DNA from: Cryobacterium ruanii
GTDB taxonomy: Bacteria; Actinomycetota; Actinomycetes; Actinomycetales; Microbacteriaceae
Assembly: GCF_004404055.1 (NCBI RefSeq)
Contig: NZ_SOHK01000015.1
Coordinates: 62,001-126,000, forward strand
DNA length: 64,000 nucleotides
Direction of reading: 5' to 3'
The notes beneath the pieces are model-generated. The model had not been told where the DNA came from. It was given only the letters and a program-made list of their open reading frames with translations, and searched no databases. Below, piece by piece: positions 1-7,979 of the stretch. The first letter of the stretch is position 1; every line of letters starts with the position of its first letter. The position numbers and the translations under genes were made by a program.

Positions 1-17
1 CTACCGCCCCAGAGGGC

Positions 18-33
18 TCGACCGAACGGTCGA
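18..33. repeat. short inverted repeat downstream of the glycosyltransferase
   Basis: TCGACCG, AA, CGGTCGA form a 7-bp inverted repeat just after the stop codon of the minus-strand glycosyltransferase. Flanking GGG/CCC extends the pairing with one G-T wobble. There is no T-run, so a terminator role is only a guess. Confidence 0.3.
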
Positions 34-49
34 ACCCACAGATATGTGA

Positions 50-1330
50 TTACGCCGGCGTCTGCGTCGAGGCGCCGTTGGTGACCAGATCGCTCACCGG
101 CTCCCCACGATACAGGCATTCGAACGTGTTCAGAGTGCGTTTGATGTCGTGCGCGGCGATGAGCTTGAGCGACTCCCGCTTGAGCGCCTCCAGCTGTTCC
201 GGTGGGGCTGTGAGCACAGCGGTCAGTTTGTGCGCCAGGTCTTGCGCGTCACTCGGCTTGAACAGGTAGCCGTTCGCCTGGTCGTGCACGAGGTGCGGCA
301 GCGCCATGGCGTCGGCCGCCACGATGGGCAGTCCCGAGGCCATGGCTTCCATTGTGGCAATGCTCTGCAACTCGGCAATCGATGGCATAGCGAACAACGT
401 AGCGCGTGAATAGGCCGCGCGCAGCTCGTTATCCGTCACATAACCGGTGAAGGTGACGCGTGAGCGGATGCCGAGGGTGTCGGCCAGGTGCTCGAGGTTG
501 CGTTTCTGGTCGCCGCCGCCCACGATCTCGACCTGCACGTCGAGGTTAGGCGACAGCAGTGCCGTCGCCTGCAGCAGCACGTCGATCTGCTTTTCACCGG
601 TGACTCGACCGACAAATAAAATACGGTTCTCGGTGCGCGGCTCAAAGTTCGGTGCGTAGTTGTCGGCGTCGATGCCACAGGAGATGGCGTGCACCCCGGT
701 GAGACCGGTGTACTTTTCCAGAAACTGGGCGGCGCGCCGGGTCGGGGTAGTGACGGCGGCGGCGCGGCCGAAGGTGCGCCGGGCGGCCCGCCAGGCGGCC
801 TTAATCACCCGATCTTGAAAACCGACCGGTACGAGGGAGAACTTCACCATGTTCTCTGGCATGAAGTGATTCGTGCCGACCAGACGGATGTCTCGTTTGG
901 CCGCCTCGATGGACACGCCACGCCCGACGTTGATGTGAGACTGAAAATGCACGACGTCGGGGTGGAAAGAGTCGAGAATGCGCCGACTTTCACCGCGAAT
1001 CAGCCACGGTAGGGCGAAACGGAGCCAGTCGTGTGGATACCAGCGCCAGCTGTGCAGGCGGTGCACCACCATAGGCTGGCCCTCGTGCATCTCGGTCCAG
1101 CTGCCGTGCTTTCGCGAAGCGGCCGGCGCCATGATCTGAACCTCGTGGCCACGGGCCGCCAGGCCGGCGGCAAGCCGCTCCGCAAATCGAGCAGCGCCGT
1201 TCACATCGGGAGCAAACGTGTCAGCGGCGATGAGCACGCGAATGCGCGGCTTCCCGGTCGGCGCACTCGCAGCGCTCTCGGGCGCGTCGCCCGGGGTCGG
1301 GCTGCTCAGCAAGTCGGTCGAATCTGACAA
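50..1330 (-). CDS. GT-B glycosyltransferase, family 4 type
   Basis: This 426-aa protein is predicted to transfer a sugar from a nucleotide- or lipid-linked donor onto a lipid or glycan at the inner membrane face. The N-terminal Rossmann half begins near residue 30 (IRVLIAADTFAPDVNGAARF), with the Gly/Ala-rich acceptor loop typical of PimB/MgtA-like enzymes. The C-terminal half has GRVTGEKQ near 240 and the retaining-enzyme E-x7-E signature in ELQSIATMEAMASGLP near 320. The TTG start is the longest option and has only a weak ribosome site. The first 28 residues look unstructured, so a later start is possible. The acceptor cannot be told; mannosylation of phosphatidylinositol or diacylglycerol is a reasonable guess for an actinobacterium. 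Confidence 0.85.
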   Translation of the reverse strand: MSDSTDLLSSPTPGDAPESAASAPTGKPRIRVLIAADTFAPDVNGAARFAERLAAGLAARGHEVQIMAPAASRKHGSWTEMHEGQPMVVHRLHSWRWYPHDWLRFALPWLIRGESRRILDSFHPDVVHFQSHINVGRGVSIEAAKRDIRLVGTNHFMPENMVKFSLVPVGFQDRVIKAAWRAARRTFGRAAAVTTPTRRAAQFLEKYTGLTGVHAISCGIDADNYAPNFEPRTENRILFVGRVTGEKQIDVLLQATALLSPNLDVQVEIVGGGDQKRNLEHLADTLGIRSRVTFTGYVTDNELRAAYSRATLFAMPSIAELQSIATMEAMASGLPIVAADAMALPHLVHDQANGYLFKPSDAQDLAHKLTAVLTAPPEQLEALKRESLKLIAAHDIKRTLNTFECLYRGEPVSDLVTNGASTQTPA

Positions 1331-1424
1331 GTGGAGTGGTCCCTACGTTGTTGAGCCGGGGATCATCGTCCGGCAGGAAATCTCGAGTGCGGTTGGCGAA
1401 ACTGACGCTACGCACTCGAACACT

Positions 1425-1430
1425 ATTCTA
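1425..1430 (-). promoter_or_regulatory. -10 box TAGAAT upstream of the glycosyltransferase
   Basis: TAGAAT on the minus strand lies about 95 nt before the TTG start of the glycosyltransferase. It matches the actinobacterial vegetative -10 consensus. No good -35 is visible. The resulting 5' leader would be near 90 nt. Confidence 0.4.
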
Positions 1431-1485
1431 AACCGTGCCTTCCCGGCGATGTCCCGCACCGTAGTGCCCCAAAATTCTTCGCCGG

Positions 1486-2400
1486 TCAGCGATCGAGTTG
1501 TGGGTGGTAGCGGGCCAAGAGGAAAACGCCCCAGATAGCTATCGCCCCGGCGACGACGAACGCGACCGCTGCTGCCGGTGGTGCCTGGCTGGCTTCGCCA
1601 AGTACGACGATTCCGATTCCAACCGCGACGAGCGGGTCGACGACGGTTAGCCCCGCAATGACGAGATCGGGTGGCCCCGACGCATAGGCGTTCTGCACGA
1701 AATACGCCCCCAACGCGGCCGCGAGCAAGAGCCCGAGCACGCAGGTCAGGGTCAGCCACTCGAAGTTGCCGTTCTGGGTGCGATTGATGACGACCTTGGC
1801 GAGGGTCGCCACGAACCCGTAGAGCACTCCGGCACCGAGAATATAGAAGATTGCCTGCGACCGGCGCCGCAGAAACCCGAAGGCGAGCGCGAACCCCAGG
1901 AGCACGACCGCGAGAACGATAAGGATCGTGACCAGATTCTGGTCGGTGACCGGCTTGTCCACTGCGGTGAACGCGGCCACGGTCACGAAGAGTCCGACTC
2001 CGCCCACGCACATCGAGATGGCGATGATGCTGGCCCGGTTGAGTTTGACCCTGCTGACGCGGGCGTTCAGTACCGCGGTGATTACGAGAGCAACCGCTCC
2101 GAGGGGCTGTACGACAATGATGGGAGCGAACGCGAGGCTCGTGAGTTGGAACACGATTGCGAGACCGAGCATGAGCGACCCGAATACCCAACTCGGCCTC
2201 GCGAGCAACAAGGTGAGCTGGCGCACGTTGAGCCCAGCGGTGACCTCTTCGGTGCGCGCCTCGACCTTAGACACGCCACGGTGCTGAAATTGGGCGCCGA
2301 GGGAGAGGAAGACGGCACCGACCAGGGCCAGCGGAATTCCGATGGCCTGCCGTGGATCAATGGCGATTTCTGTCGCCAGATCGGTTAGGTCAGAGGTCAC
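1486..2400 (-). CDS. DMT-superfamily (EamA-like) membrane transporter
   Basis: This 304-aa integral membrane protein has about nine to ten hydrophobic helices, in the internally duplicated DMT pattern. It starts with the helix PLALVGAVFLSLGAQFQHRG, and the motif FAPIIVVQPLGAVALV recalls DMT/NIPA-type carriers. The substrate is unknown; efflux of a metabolite or Mg2+ movement are both seen in the wider family. GTG is taken as the start because a -10 box (TAGGGT) sits exactly 6 nt upstream, giving a leaderless mRNA. It diverges from def, and the two promoters overlap. Confidence 0.8.
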   Translation of the reverse strand: MTSDLTDLATEIAIDPRQAIGIPLALVGAVFLSLGAQFQHRGVSKVEARTEEVTAGLNVRQLTLLLARPSWVFGSLMLGLAIVFQLTSLAFAPIIVVQPLGAVALVITAVLNARVSRVKLNRASIIAISMCVGGVGLFVTVAAFTAVDKPVTDQNLVTILIVLAVVLLGFALAFGFLRRRSQAIFYILGAGVLYGFVATLAKVVINRTQNGNFEWLTLTCVLGLLLAAALGAYFVQNAYASGPPDLVIAGLTVVDPLVAVGIGIVVLGEASQAPPAAAVAFVVAGAIAIWGVFLLARYHPQLDR

Positions 2401-2406
2401 TCCACG

Positions 2407-2412
2407 ACCCTA
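2407..2412 (-). promoter_or_regulatory. -10 box TAGGGT, leaderless promoter of the DMT transporter
   Basis: TAGGGT on the minus strand ends 6 nt before the GTG start, so transcription should begin at or next to the start codon. Confidence 0.55.
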
Positions 2413-2428
2413 TCGACAAGCTTGCCGA

Positions 2429-2434
2429 TATTCT
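2429..2434 (+). promoter_or_regulatory. -10 box TATTCT, leaderless promoter of def
   Basis: TATTCT is followed by GGAGAA and then the ATG of def. The gap of 6 nt fits leaderless transcription, although GGAGA could also act as a ribosome site. The box lies about 20 bp from the divergent DMT promoter, so the two must share polymerase contacts. Confidence 0.55.
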
Positions 2435-2440
2435 GGAGAA

Positions 2441-3013
2441 ATGGCCGTACGCGCGATAGTTATTTCAGGTGACCCCGCTCTCCACTCCCCCGCCGCTCCC
2501 GTCGTCGATTTCGACGACGATTTGCGCGAGTTGGTGCGAGACATGTTCGAGACGATGGATGCTGCACCGGGGGTCGGCCTCGCCGCCACGCAGGTGGGTG
2601 TAGGACTGCGCATCTTCACCTACAGCTACCAGGACGATGACGACGTGTCCTGGCGCGGTGTCGCGATCAACCCGGAGCTGTGGATCACGCCGGTGTCCGC
2701 CGAGCCCGTCGACGACGAAGATGTCGACGAAGACGAAGGGTGCCTGTCCTTTCCTGGCGAGCGTTTTCCCCTGAAACGAGCCAATTCGGCCATTCTGCGG
2801 GCCGTCGACGCCGAGCAGCATCCGTTTGAGATTCGAGCGGACGGCTGGCTCGCCCGCATCTTCCAACACGAGTACGACCACCTCGACGGTACGCTGTACG
2901 TCGATCGCCTCGAGCATGTCTACGCGAAGATGGCCGCCAAGGTCGAGCGCAAGAAGAGTTGGGGCGTGCCCGGCCTGAGCTGGACGCCGGGGATCGACAA
3001 CCTCGAGGGCTAA
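2441..3013 (+). CDS. def: peptide deformylase
   Basis: This 190-aa Fe/Zn metalloenzyme removes the formyl group from the N-terminal fMet of nascent proteins. All three family motifs are present: GVGLAATQVG (motif 1), EGCLSFPGE with the metal-binding Cys (motif 2), and HEYDHLDG with both metal His and the catalytic Glu (motif 3). The C-terminal tail RKKSWGVPGLSWTPG is typical of actinobacterial deformylases. The ATG at 2441 is chosen over the longer in-frame extension, which would run back through the divergent promoter. This start sits 6 nt after a -10 box. It appears to be a stand-alone gene. Confidence 0.95.
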   Translation: MAVRAIVISGDPALHSPAAPVVDFDDDLRELVRDMFETMDAAPGVGLAATQVGVGLRIFTYSYQDDDDVSWRGVAINPELWITPVSAEPVDDEDVDEDEGCLSFPGERFPLKRANSAILRAVDAEQHPFEIRADGWLARIFQHEYDHLDGTLYVDRLEHVYAKMAAKVERKKSWGVPGLSWTPGIDNLEG

Positions 3014-3019
3014 CGTCCG

Positions 3020-3325
3020 TCAGGTCAGGGCGCGCAGGCCGGCGGCGACGAGCGCCGCAACGATTACGACGACGATGAACGGCGTCTTGATCGCGAAGAG
3101 GCCGGCCGCCACGATGACGGCCGGAAGACGGGCGTCCAGAGCCAGCGACTGCCCGCTGCCGAGCGTCTGCACGGCGATCAGCGCCGCCAGCAAGGCCACG
3201 GTCAGCAGGTCGGCGATTCGCGACGGCGTTGGCTTCGCCAGCAGGGCCGGCGGCACGACGTAGCCGGCTAGTTTGAGTGCGAGCACGACAATCGACGCCG
3301 CAATGATGATCTGCCAGAGCGTCAC
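3020..3325 (-). CDS. azlD: AzlD-type branched-chain amino-acid exporter small subunit
   Basis: This 101-aa membrane protein has three to four helices. AzlD partners with AzlC to export branched-chain amino acids or their analogues. The sequence shows the family features: an early helix (WQIIIAASIVVLALKLAGY), a KPTPSRIADLLTVALL segment, and a final hydrophobic hairpin. The GTG start overlaps the azlC stop (GTGA), which indicates translational coupling. A longer in-frame extension exists but lies wholly inside azlC, so it is rejected. Confidence 0.85.
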   Translation of the reverse strand: MTLWQIIIAASIVVLALKLAGYVVPPALLAKPTPSRIADLLTVALLAALIAVQTLGSGQSLALDARLPAVIVAAGLFAIKTPFIVVVIVAALVAAGLRALT

Positions 3326-4086
3326 GGGCGCAGGCCTTTTCGAGCGGATGCCGCGCGCGGCAGTACTGGCCCGCCCAGCCAGTTGAACAGGCCCACCACC
3401 ACGGCTACAAGAGCCGCGACCAGCACGGGCAGCCCCGGCATGAGCACCGGGGTGAGCGTTGCGGCGACGACCGCGGCGGCGACGGCCACGGCGATCGCCT
3501 GCATCCGCTTGAGGCGAGGCCAGAGCAGGCCGACGAAGGCCGCTGCGGCAGCGGCGTCGAGCCCGTAGGCCCGGGTGTCGCCGAGGGCGTCGCCGATGAG
3601 CGCACCAAGCAGGGTGGTCGCGTTCCAGCCGATGAAGACGGCCAGGCCGGTGACCCAGAAGCCGACGCGGCGGCTGCGCGGTGTCGGCTGGGCGAGGGCG
3701 ACGGCGGTGGATTCGTCGATGGTGATCCACCCCGCGGCGAGTCGTCTCCAAAGCCCGCTGCCGACGATCGATGCGGTGCGCATGCCGTAGATGCCGTTCC
3801 GCACCCCGAGCAGGGCCGCGCTTGCGATGGCCGCCGGACCAGCTGCGACACCGCCGGCAGCGAGCACGCCGATGAGGGCGAATTGGGAACCGCCGGAGAA
3901 CATGACGATGCTGATGAAGCTGGTCTGCCAGATGTCCAGTCCGGCCGCGACCGACAGCGCGCCGAAGGACACCCCGTAGGCGGCGGTCGCGAGGCCTACG
4001 GCCAGACCCTCACGGACGGCCAGCCGCTGCTGTCGTGTCTCGTCTACGAAATGGGCAGCGGGCACGGTGAGGGGTGCCGGGGTCAC
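3322..4086 (-). CDS. azlC: AzlC-type branched-chain amino-acid exporter large subunit
   Basis: This 254-aa membrane protein is the large subunit of the AzlCD/BrnFE-type exporter. Recognisable segments are REGLAVGLATAAYGVSFGALSVAAG near 25, SIVMFSGGSQFALIGV near 58, and the long Ala-rich helices of the second half. Its GTG start overlaps the stop of the upstream kinase-like gene by 4 nt (GTGA), and its stop overlaps azlD in the same way. The three proteins are therefore made from one message in linked amounts. Such exporters usually relieve excess Leu, Ile, Val or Met. Confidence 0.9.
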   Translation of the reverse strand: MTPAPLTVPAAHFVDETRQQRLAVREGLAVGLATAAYGVSFGALSVAAGLDIWQTSFISIVMFSGGSQFALIGVLAAGGVAAGPAAIASAALLGVRNGIYGMRTASIVGSGLWRRLAAGWITIDESTAVALAQPTPRSRRVGFWVTGLAVFIGWNATTLLGALIGDALGDTRAYGLDAAAAAAFVGLLWPRLKRMQAIAVAVAAAVVAATLTPVLMPGLPVLVAALVAVVVGLFNWLGGPVLPRAASARKGLRP

Positions 4087-4988
4087 CGGGACAGGTCGAC
4101 GCCGTGCACGCCGTTGTGAAAGCGCAGCGACGGGAAGACGGCCGAGACCGAGAAGCCCAGCCCGGGAACCGTTCCAGCGTTGAACACGCCGCCGAACAAC
4201 TGGGCCCGCTCGCGCATCTGTGTGATGCCTGGGCCGGCGATACTCTCACTGAGGGCCTTGAGGTCGTCCTCGATCGTGTACGGGGTGCGGGCGACCTGTT
4301 CGCCGGTATCCTTGCCATCGCGACGCGCGGCGGCACGAATGCCATCATCGTCGACGAGCAACTGCAGGCCGTCCCGAGTCCAGGTGAACGACACCCGCGC
4401 TTCGGTTCCGACGCCGCCGTGCTTGAGCGCGTTCGAGAGGGCGCTCTGCAGGATGCGGAAGATGGCGAGCTCGGCACCCGCTTTGAGCGCGAAACGTTCC
4501 CCGGACTCAATGAAGCTCACCACGAGGCCGGCATCGCGCATGACGCGGAACAGGTCGCGGGTCGACTGCGGACCGGGCTGCAGCGCCCCGACGGTTTCAC
4601 CCTCGCGCACGATGGTGAGCACGCGGCGCATGTCGGCGAGGGCCACCCGGCCGTCGTCGACGAGGGCGGTGGCGGCGCGCACCGCCGTGGAGGGGTCGCT
4701 CTCAGCGGTGTAGCGGGCGCCCTCAGCCCGGGTGATGAGGCGGGTGATGGTGAGCACGGCGCCGTCCTGCAGTTCACGGATGATGGCCAGCCGGCCCTGC
4801 TGCTCAGCGAGGGAGAGTTCCAGTTCGATGCGCACACGTTCGGCGGCACTCCGGTCGAAGACAACCCGACGTGAACGCAGCAGTGAGATGGTCCACAGTA
4901 CGAGGAGCACCCCGGAGAATACGCCGAGTGCCGGTACCAGGAGTTGCGAGAAATCCACGCTGTCCGCCGTCTCTTGTGCCGAAGCCAT
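4083..4988 (-). CDS. histidine-kinase-like membrane protein with Gln at the phosphoacceptor site
   Basis: This 301-aa protein resembles NarL-partner sensor kinases (HisKA_3 plus HATPase). One membrane helix lies near residues 16-37, followed by a short coiled linker (RVRIELELSLAEQQGRLA). The expected ELHD box reads RELQDGAVLT, so the phosphoacceptor His is Gln74 (codon CAG, read directly). The ATP domain looks intact, with N-box ALSNALKHG, G1 VDDDG and G2 GPGITQMRER. No response regulator gene is adjacent. The ATG at 4988 is preferred because a longer frame would overlap tRNA-Asn. It may be a pseudokinase or accessory sensor, and is coupled to azlCD by a 4-nt overlap. Confidence 0.8.
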   Translation of the reverse strand: MASAQETADSVDFSQLLVPALGVFSGVLLVLWTISLLRSRRVVFDRSAAERVRIELELSLAEQQGRLAIIRELQDGAVLTITRLITRAEGARYTAESDPSTAVRAATALVDDGRVALADMRRVLTIVREGETVGALQPGPQSTRDLFRVMRDAGLVVSFIESGERFALKAGAELAIFRILQSALSNALKHGGVGTEARVSFTWTRDGLQLLVDDDGIRAAARRDGKDTGEQVARTPYTIEDDLKALSESIAGPGITQMRERAQLFGGVFNAGTVPGLGFSVSAVFPSLRFHNGVHGVDLSR

Positions 4989-5035
4989 ACAAATTGGGAA
5001 GGAACTTTTCGGCCGGAACAGAACATACCGACAAA

Positions 5036-5070
5036 AAAGGCCACCCGGGGTGGAGCCCTGAGTGGCCTTT
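5036..5070 (-). terminator. intrinsic terminator after tRNA-Asn
   Basis: On the minus strand AAAGGCCAC pairs with GTGGCCTTT over 9 bp, and the second arm continues into a T-run. It lies directly downstream of the tRNA gene. Confidence 0.8.
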
Positions 5071-5072
5071 CG

Positions 5073-5145
5073 CTCCCCGACTTGGACTCGAACCAAGAAC
5101 CTGCGCATTAACAGTGCGCTGCTCTGCCAATTGAGCTATCGAGGA
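5073..5145 (-). tRNA. tRNA-Asn (anticodon GTT)
   Basis: The 73-nt cloverleaf can be folded by hand. The acceptor arms TCCTCGA and TCGGGGA pair with one wobble. The D arm is GCTC...GAGC, the anticodon arm GCGCA-CTGTTAA-TGCGC places GTT in the loop, and the T arm is CTTGG-TTCGAGT-CCAAG. The discriminator base is G and CCA is not encoded. It is transcribed from its own promoter and followed by a clear terminator. Confidence 0.96.
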
Positions 5146-5164
5146 ATGCTTGAACAGCGTTGTT

Positions 5165-5192
5165 ACTTTACCAAGGTTTCTCCCAGTGCCAA
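5165..5192 (-). promoter_or_regulatory. promoter of tRNA-Asn
   Basis: On the minus strand TTGGCA (-35) and TAAAGT (-10) are 16 nt apart. The predicted start is about 12 nt before the tRNA. Confidence 0.55.
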
Positions 5193-5300
5193 AACCACGT
5201 CGAGCTTCGACGGGCTTCAACTGCTCGATATGACCGGCTGAAATCACGTGCAGGCCCCGACAACAGGGCCAGGGGCAACAAATAAGCGGTCTCGTGTGCC

Positions 5301-5329
5301 AAAAGCCGGTCGGGCGTGTCGGCCCGGCC
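5301..5329 (-). terminator. possible terminator of the peptide ABC operon
   Basis: On the minus strand a GGCCGGGC ... GCCCGACCGGC imperfect hairpin is followed by TTTT. It sits about 50 nt after the stop of the last gene of the operon. Confidence 0.35.
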
Positions 5330-5374
5330 GCGACCGATCGCCCTTACCACGGCGCAGGATCGGGCGCGCCCCAT

Positions 5375-6277
5375 CTAACTGCCAGGAACGGCATCCTCTT
5401 GATCGCCTTGATCGGAACCGTCGACGCTGGGCGCGATCTCGATGACGCTGGGGTCGGCGGCGGGCTGCAGGGCAGCGGCGAGACCGCGCACGTAGGGGTG
5501 CCAGGGGTCTCGAAACACGTCGTCGATGGTGCCGAGGCCGACGAGCACACCCTGGTGCATGACGCCGATGCGGTCGGCGACCCGCTGCAGCACCGCCAGG
5601 TCATGGCTGATCACGAGTGCCGAAAACGACCGTTCGCGCTGCAACTCGCGGATCAGGTCGATGACGGCGTCACGCACCAGCGTGTCGACACCCGCTGTGG
5701 GCTCGTCAGCGATCAGCAGGGCCGGACCGAACACGAGCGCCCGGGCCAGTGCCACACGCTGCCGTTGGCCGCTGGAAAGCTCGTAGGGGTATTGGTCGAG
5801 AACGGCCAGCGGTAGGCGTACCGCGTCGATCATGGTGGCCACCCGGACGCCGAGTGCGCGACGGTTGTAGCGCCGATCCCGTTCGAGCACCGGCTCGGCC
5901 ACAATCTCGGCCACCGTCATGGTCGACGGGAGGGTGTCTGAGGCGTCCTGGGCCAACAGCCCGACGCCGAAGGTGAGCCGGCTCAGCCTGCGCTTGCTGA
6001 TGCGGCGCAGGCCGAACCCGAGCACGGTCGCCTCTCCCCCAGTGATCTGCGGGCGGATGCCGGTAGCGTCGCGGGCGTTGGCGTCGCCGGAGAGCACCCG
6101 GGCCAGAGTGCTCTTGCCGGAGCCGCTCTCACCGAGCAGCCCCACCACCTCACCCGGCGCGATGCGCAAGGTGAACCCGTGCACAGCGACAAAGGCCGGG
6201 CTCGCCCCGTGCGGCGGGTACTCGATGGTCAGATCGCTCGTGGTGATCGGGGGAACGGATGCCGCGCCATGCCTCAT
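5375..6277 (-). CDS. ABC transporter ATP-binding protein (peptide/nickel type)
   Basis: This 300-aa ATPase shows Walker A GESGSGKST, signature LSSGQRQRVALARAL (LSSGQ in place of LSGGQ), Walker B LLIADEPTAGVD and the H-loop SHD. The C-terminal WHPYVRGLAAALQP is the oligopeptide-binding tail of Dpp/Opp ATPases. The ATG at 6277 lies 4 nt after the stop of the fused ATPase gene and uses an AGGA ribosome site inside that gene. It is the last gene of the operon. The fused upstream protein already supplies two ATPase domains, so this third one is unusual; it may be an alternative subunit. Confidence 0.85.
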   Translation of the reverse strand: MRHGAASVPPITTSDLTIEYPPHGASPAFVAVHGFTLRIAPGEVVGLLGESGSGKSTLARVLSGDANARDATGIRPQITGGEATVLGFGLRRISKRRLSRLTFGVGLLAQDASDTLPSTMTVAEIVAEPVLERDRRYNRRALGVRVATMIDAVRLPLAVLDQYPYELSSGQRQRVALARALVFGPALLIADEPTAGVDTLVRDAVIDLIRELQRERSFSALVISHDLAVLQRVADRIGVMHQGVLVGLGTIDDVFRDPWHPYVRGLAAALQPAADPSVIEIAPSVDGSDQGDQEDAVPGS

Positions 6278-6281
6278 AGGG

Positions 6282-7979
6282 CTATCCTGCCGCACGCAGA
6301 AGGCGCAGTTCATCCCTCCGCAGAGCCTGTGCCGCCGGATCAGGAACAGGCAGCGAGGCGAGCAGACGCTGGGTGTAGGCATCCTTCGGCGCGCCGAGCA
6401 CCTCGGCACCGGTGCCTTCTTCAACCAACTTTCCCCTGTACAGCACCGCAATGCGGTCGGCGAGGATGTCGACGACGGCGAGGTCGTGGCTGATGAACAG
6501 CGCCGCGAACCCGAACTCTTTCTGCAGCTCGGCGAAGAGTTCGAGAACCTTGGCCTGCACCGACACGTCGAGCGCGCTGGTCGGTTCGTCCGCGATGAGC
6601 AGGCTTGGCTCCAGCGCTAGAGCACGGGCCAGGCTGGCCCGCTGACGCTGGCCACCACTGAGCTCGTGCGGGTAACGATCGCCGTACGCGCGGGGCAGCT
6701 GTACCGCCTCGAGCAGTTCGTTGACCCGTTTGCGGGCTGCGCCGGCGTTGGCCGCGCGACCGTGTACGATCAGCGGTTCGGCGACGCACTCCGCGATTGT
6801 GAGCAGGGGGTTGAAGCTCGACGCCGGGTCTTGAAAGACGAAGCCGATGTCGCTGCGCACCTTCTTAAAAGCGCGTTCCTTGAATCCGTGCATCTCGTGG
6901 CCGAGAACGGTGAGGGACCCACCGGTCACCCGGGTCAGGCCGGCAATGGCGCGACCGATCGTGGTTTTGCCCGATCCGCTCTCACCGACCAGGCCGAGCA
7001 CCTCGCCGGGACGGATGTTGAAGCTCACTCCGTCAACGGCGGTGAAACCGGGTTTACCGAGCCGACCCGGGTACTGGATTTTCAGGTTGTCGGCGACCAC
7101 GACCGGGGCCCGATCAGCCCAATCGGGCTCCCGGGCGGCCAGCCGATCGGTTGCTCGTGTCGTGCCGTGGCCAACGCGAGGGACCGAGCCGAGCAGTCGT
7201 TTGGTGTATTCGTGCCGCGGGTTCGAGAACAACTCCTGGGCGGGGGCCTCTTCGACAATCTTGCCCTCGTACATGACGACCACGCGGTCGGCGAGGTCAG
7301 CAACCACGCCCATATTGTGGGTGATCAGCACAATCGCAGTGCCGAACTCGTCGCGGCAACGCCGCAGCAGGTCGAGGATCTCGGCCTGCACCGTCACGTC
7401 GAGGGCGGTGGTCGGTTCATCGGCTACGATCAGCCCGGGGTCGAGCACGAGGGCCATGGCGATGACCACGCGCTGCTTCTGACCGCCGGAGAACTGGTGT
7501 GGGTAGTAGTCGACGCGGCTTTCAGGGTCGGGAATACCAACCCGGCCGAGAATCTCAATCGCCTTGGTGCGTGCTTCTTTGCGGCTGAACTCACCGTGGG
7601 CGCGAATGCCCTCCGCGATCTGCCAGCCGACGGTGTACACCGGATTCAGTGCTGTTGACGGCTCCTGGAACACCATGGAGACATCCGTTCCTCGCAGCTG
7701 GCGCAGCTTCTGCTTGCTGACGGCGAGAACGTCATTCGAGTTGGAGCCGTCCTTGCTGCTCAGAATGACGGCGCCATGGGCAGTCGCAGTCTCAGGGAGC
7801 AGGCCGAGGATGGTCTTAGCTGTGACGGTCTTGCCACTGCCGCTCTCCCCCACGATGGCGAGAACCTCACCGGGGGCAACGTGCAGCGTGACCCCGTCGA
7901 CGGCCTTGACCGCGCCGCCATCGGTGGCAAAGGTCACGTTGAGATTGTCGATGCGTACGACGTCAGGCAGGGAACTCAT
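6282..7979 (-). CDS. two-domain ABC ATPase (DppD-DppF-like fusion)
   Basis: This 565-aa protein carries two complete ATPase domains. The first has Walker A GESGSGKT at residues 44-51, signature FSGGQKQRVVIAMAL and Walker B IVADEPTTALD. The second has another GESGSGKTT near 335, signature LSGGQRQRASLARAL and Walker B LIADEPTSALD. Each ends with the peptide-transporter tail (HEYTKRLL and DAYTQRLLASLP). Fused DppD-DppF proteins are common in actinobacteria. They drive import through the adjacent permeases. The start codon overlaps the stop of the upstream permease gene (TAATG). Confidence 0.93.
   Translation of the reverse strand: MSSLPDVVRIDNLNVTFATDGGAVKAVDGVTLHVAPGEVLAIVGESGSGKTVTAKTILGLLPETATAHGAVILSSKDGSNSNDVLAVSKQKLRQLRGTDVSMVFQEPSTALNPVYTVGWQIAEGIRAHGEFSRKEARTKAIEILGRVGIPDPESRVDYYPHQFSGGQKQRVVIAMALVLDPGLIVADEPTTALDVTVQAEILDLLRRCRDEFGTAIVLITHNMGVVADLADRVVVMYEGKIVEEAPAQELFSNPRHEYTKRLLGSVPRVGHGTTRATDRLAAREPDWADRAPVVVADNLKIQYPGRLGKPGFTAVDGVSFNIRPGEVLGLVGESGSGKTTIGRAIAGLTRVTGGSLTVLGHEMHGFKERAFKKVRSDIGFVFQDPASSFNPLLTIAECVAEPLIVHGRAANAGAARKRVNELLEAVQLPRAYGDRYPHELSGGQRQRASLARALALEPSLLIADEPTSALDVSVQAKVLELFAELQKEFGFAALFISHDLAVVDILADRIAVLYRGKLVEEGTGAEVLGAPKDAYTQRLLASLPVPDPAAQALRRDELRLLRAAG

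Noticed and set aside
5168..5374. 68-aa minus-strand frame between tRNA-Asn and the ABC operon
   Set aside because: It spans the tRNA promoter and a possible terminator and has no recognisable sequence or ribosome site.
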